Below the pieces are notes generated by a model, which saw nothing but the letters and a program-made list of their open reading frames with translations, did not search any database and was not told where the DNA came from. From positions 1-22,995 of the forward strand of contig CAYRSH010000026.1 of the NCBI GenBank assembly GCA_964426895.1: a stretch of DNA of 22,995 nucleotides. Direction: 5' to 3'. Source of the DNA: Caldipriscus sp964426895 (GTDB taxonomy: Bacteria; Hydrothermota; Hydrothermia; LBFQ01). Of the stretch, positions 22,753 through 22,995 are shown piece after piece. A program made the position numbers and the translations under genes. The first letter of the stretch is position 1. Each line of letters begins with the position of its first letter.

Positions 22753-22943
22753 TACTTCAACCCCAAACCCGCCAAAACCTTTATTGCGTCCCCTTTCTTT
22801 AAGTATGCGGGCTTCCTTAGTCTCCTCTTCCTCGCCTTGCTCTTTTTAGGCCCCAAGTTGTGCCTTCTACCGCTCCTTTGGTGTTTTATCTTGCCGTTTG
22901 CGGTAATTTTAAACCTTTTTGCTATGGACTTCTTGGTTTTCAT
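22752..22943 (-). CDS. rpmI: Large ribosomal subunit protein bL35
   Basis: A 63-residue, very basic protein of the bL35 family. Family features are MKTKKSIAKRFKITANGKIK at the N-terminus, then RSGRRHNLGPKKSKARKRRLRK, a loop rich in Lys/Arg that binds 23S rRNA, and KVLAGLG at the end. The length is standard. It begins MKT rather than the common MPKMKT. In most bacteria rpmI sits between infC and rplT. Here it is first in a unit with hsp20, lon and priA, with its stop overlapping the hsp20 start, and neither infC nor rplT is seen. Confidence 0.93.
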   Translation of the reverse strand: MKTKKSIAKRFKITANGKIKHQRSGRRHNLGPKKSKARKRRLRKPAYLKKGDAIKVLAGLGLK

Positions 22944-22957
22944 AAACGGTAATTCTA
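22944..22957 (-). promoter_or_regulatory. -10-like box TAGAAT before rpmI
   Basis: On the minus strand TAGAAT (22957-22952) is followed by TACC and lies 8 bases before ATG 22943. TTATAA sits about 17 bases further upstream as a weak -35. It fits the spacing of the other boxes in the window but with one mismatch to TAWAAT. Confidence 0.4.
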
Positions 22958-22975
22958 AGGGTGAGAAAACACTTT

Positions 22976-22990
22976 TATAATACCCCGTTT
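22976..22990 (+). promoter_or_regulatory. Divergent -10 box TATAAT-ACCC at the right edge
   Basis: A perfect TATAAT (22976-22981) followed by ACCC lies 9 bases before an ATG at 22991. This is the same arrangement as the nuoM promoter, and points to a plus-strand gene divergent from rpmI. Confidence 0.5.
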
Positions 22991-22995
22991 ATGCC
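22991..22995 (+). CDS. Possible start of a divergent gene (only 5 bases in window)
   Basis: Only ATGCC is present. It is listed because the TATAAT-ACCC promoter pattern just upstream predicts a leaderless or near-leaderless gene starting here. Nothing can be said about the product. Confidence 0.35.

Overview
The window reads as compact chromosomal DNA from a Gram-negative-type (two-membrane) bacterium, probably a thermophile. The support is: outer-membrane-like barrels, a secreted protein ending in a T9SS-type sorting tail, strong use of AGG/AGA arginine and ATA isoleucine codons, purine-rich coding strands, and almost no intergenic DNA. The combination of a MutL/GlmL-family protein, ATP-type PEP carboxykinase and a T9SS-like tail suggests a WOR-3/Hydrothermae-like or related FCB-adjacent lineage. 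The phylum is inference only. There are no tRNA or rRNA genes, insertion sequences, CRISPR arrays or phage genes, and no gene-free stretch longer than about 110 bases.

Layout. (1) 26-3527, plus strand: an SMP-30/NHL-type beta-propeller, a NADH dehydrogenase chain M subunit (nuoM), a shrunken MoeA-like protein and guanylate kinase (gmk). (2) 3520-10795, minus strand, read from right to left: a barrel-like protein, a half-length ABC-2 permease, a full ABC-2 permease, pdxS, parA, parB, a Trm112-like zinc protein, dnaX and pckA. Almost every junction overlaps, so this could be one long transcript with internal promoters before pdxS and pckA. (3) 10845-16759, plus strand: a MutL/GlmL-family ASKHA protein, a degenerate sigma54-activator-like AAA+ protein, a one-heme cytochrome/beta-barrel protein, a polyprenyl synthase (ispA-type) and an alpha-D-phosphohexomutase. 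(4) 16820-17905, plus strand: a cysteine-rich secreted protein with a T9SS-like tail, interrupted by one in-frame TGA. (5) 17902-22943, minus strand, read from right to left: rpmI (bL35), a small heat-shock protein, lon and priA. At the right edge a divergent plus-strand gene appears to begin.

Three things stand out. First, the genes that begin transcription units share a -10-like box, TAWAAT, usually followed directly by WCCC and placed 6-11 bases before the start codon. Their mRNAs should be leaderless or nearly so, while downstream genes are coupled through ATGA, TAATG, TAGTG or longer overlaps. Second, the secreted-protein gene is intact apart from a TGA at codon 251, which is followed by a small bulged hairpin. 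Loss of a Trp codon (TGG to TGA), a sequence error and recoding all need separating. Third, several proteins keep a family fold but lack its catalytic signatures: the MoeA-like protein, the AAA+ protein, the half permease and PriA with altered helicase motifs II and VI.
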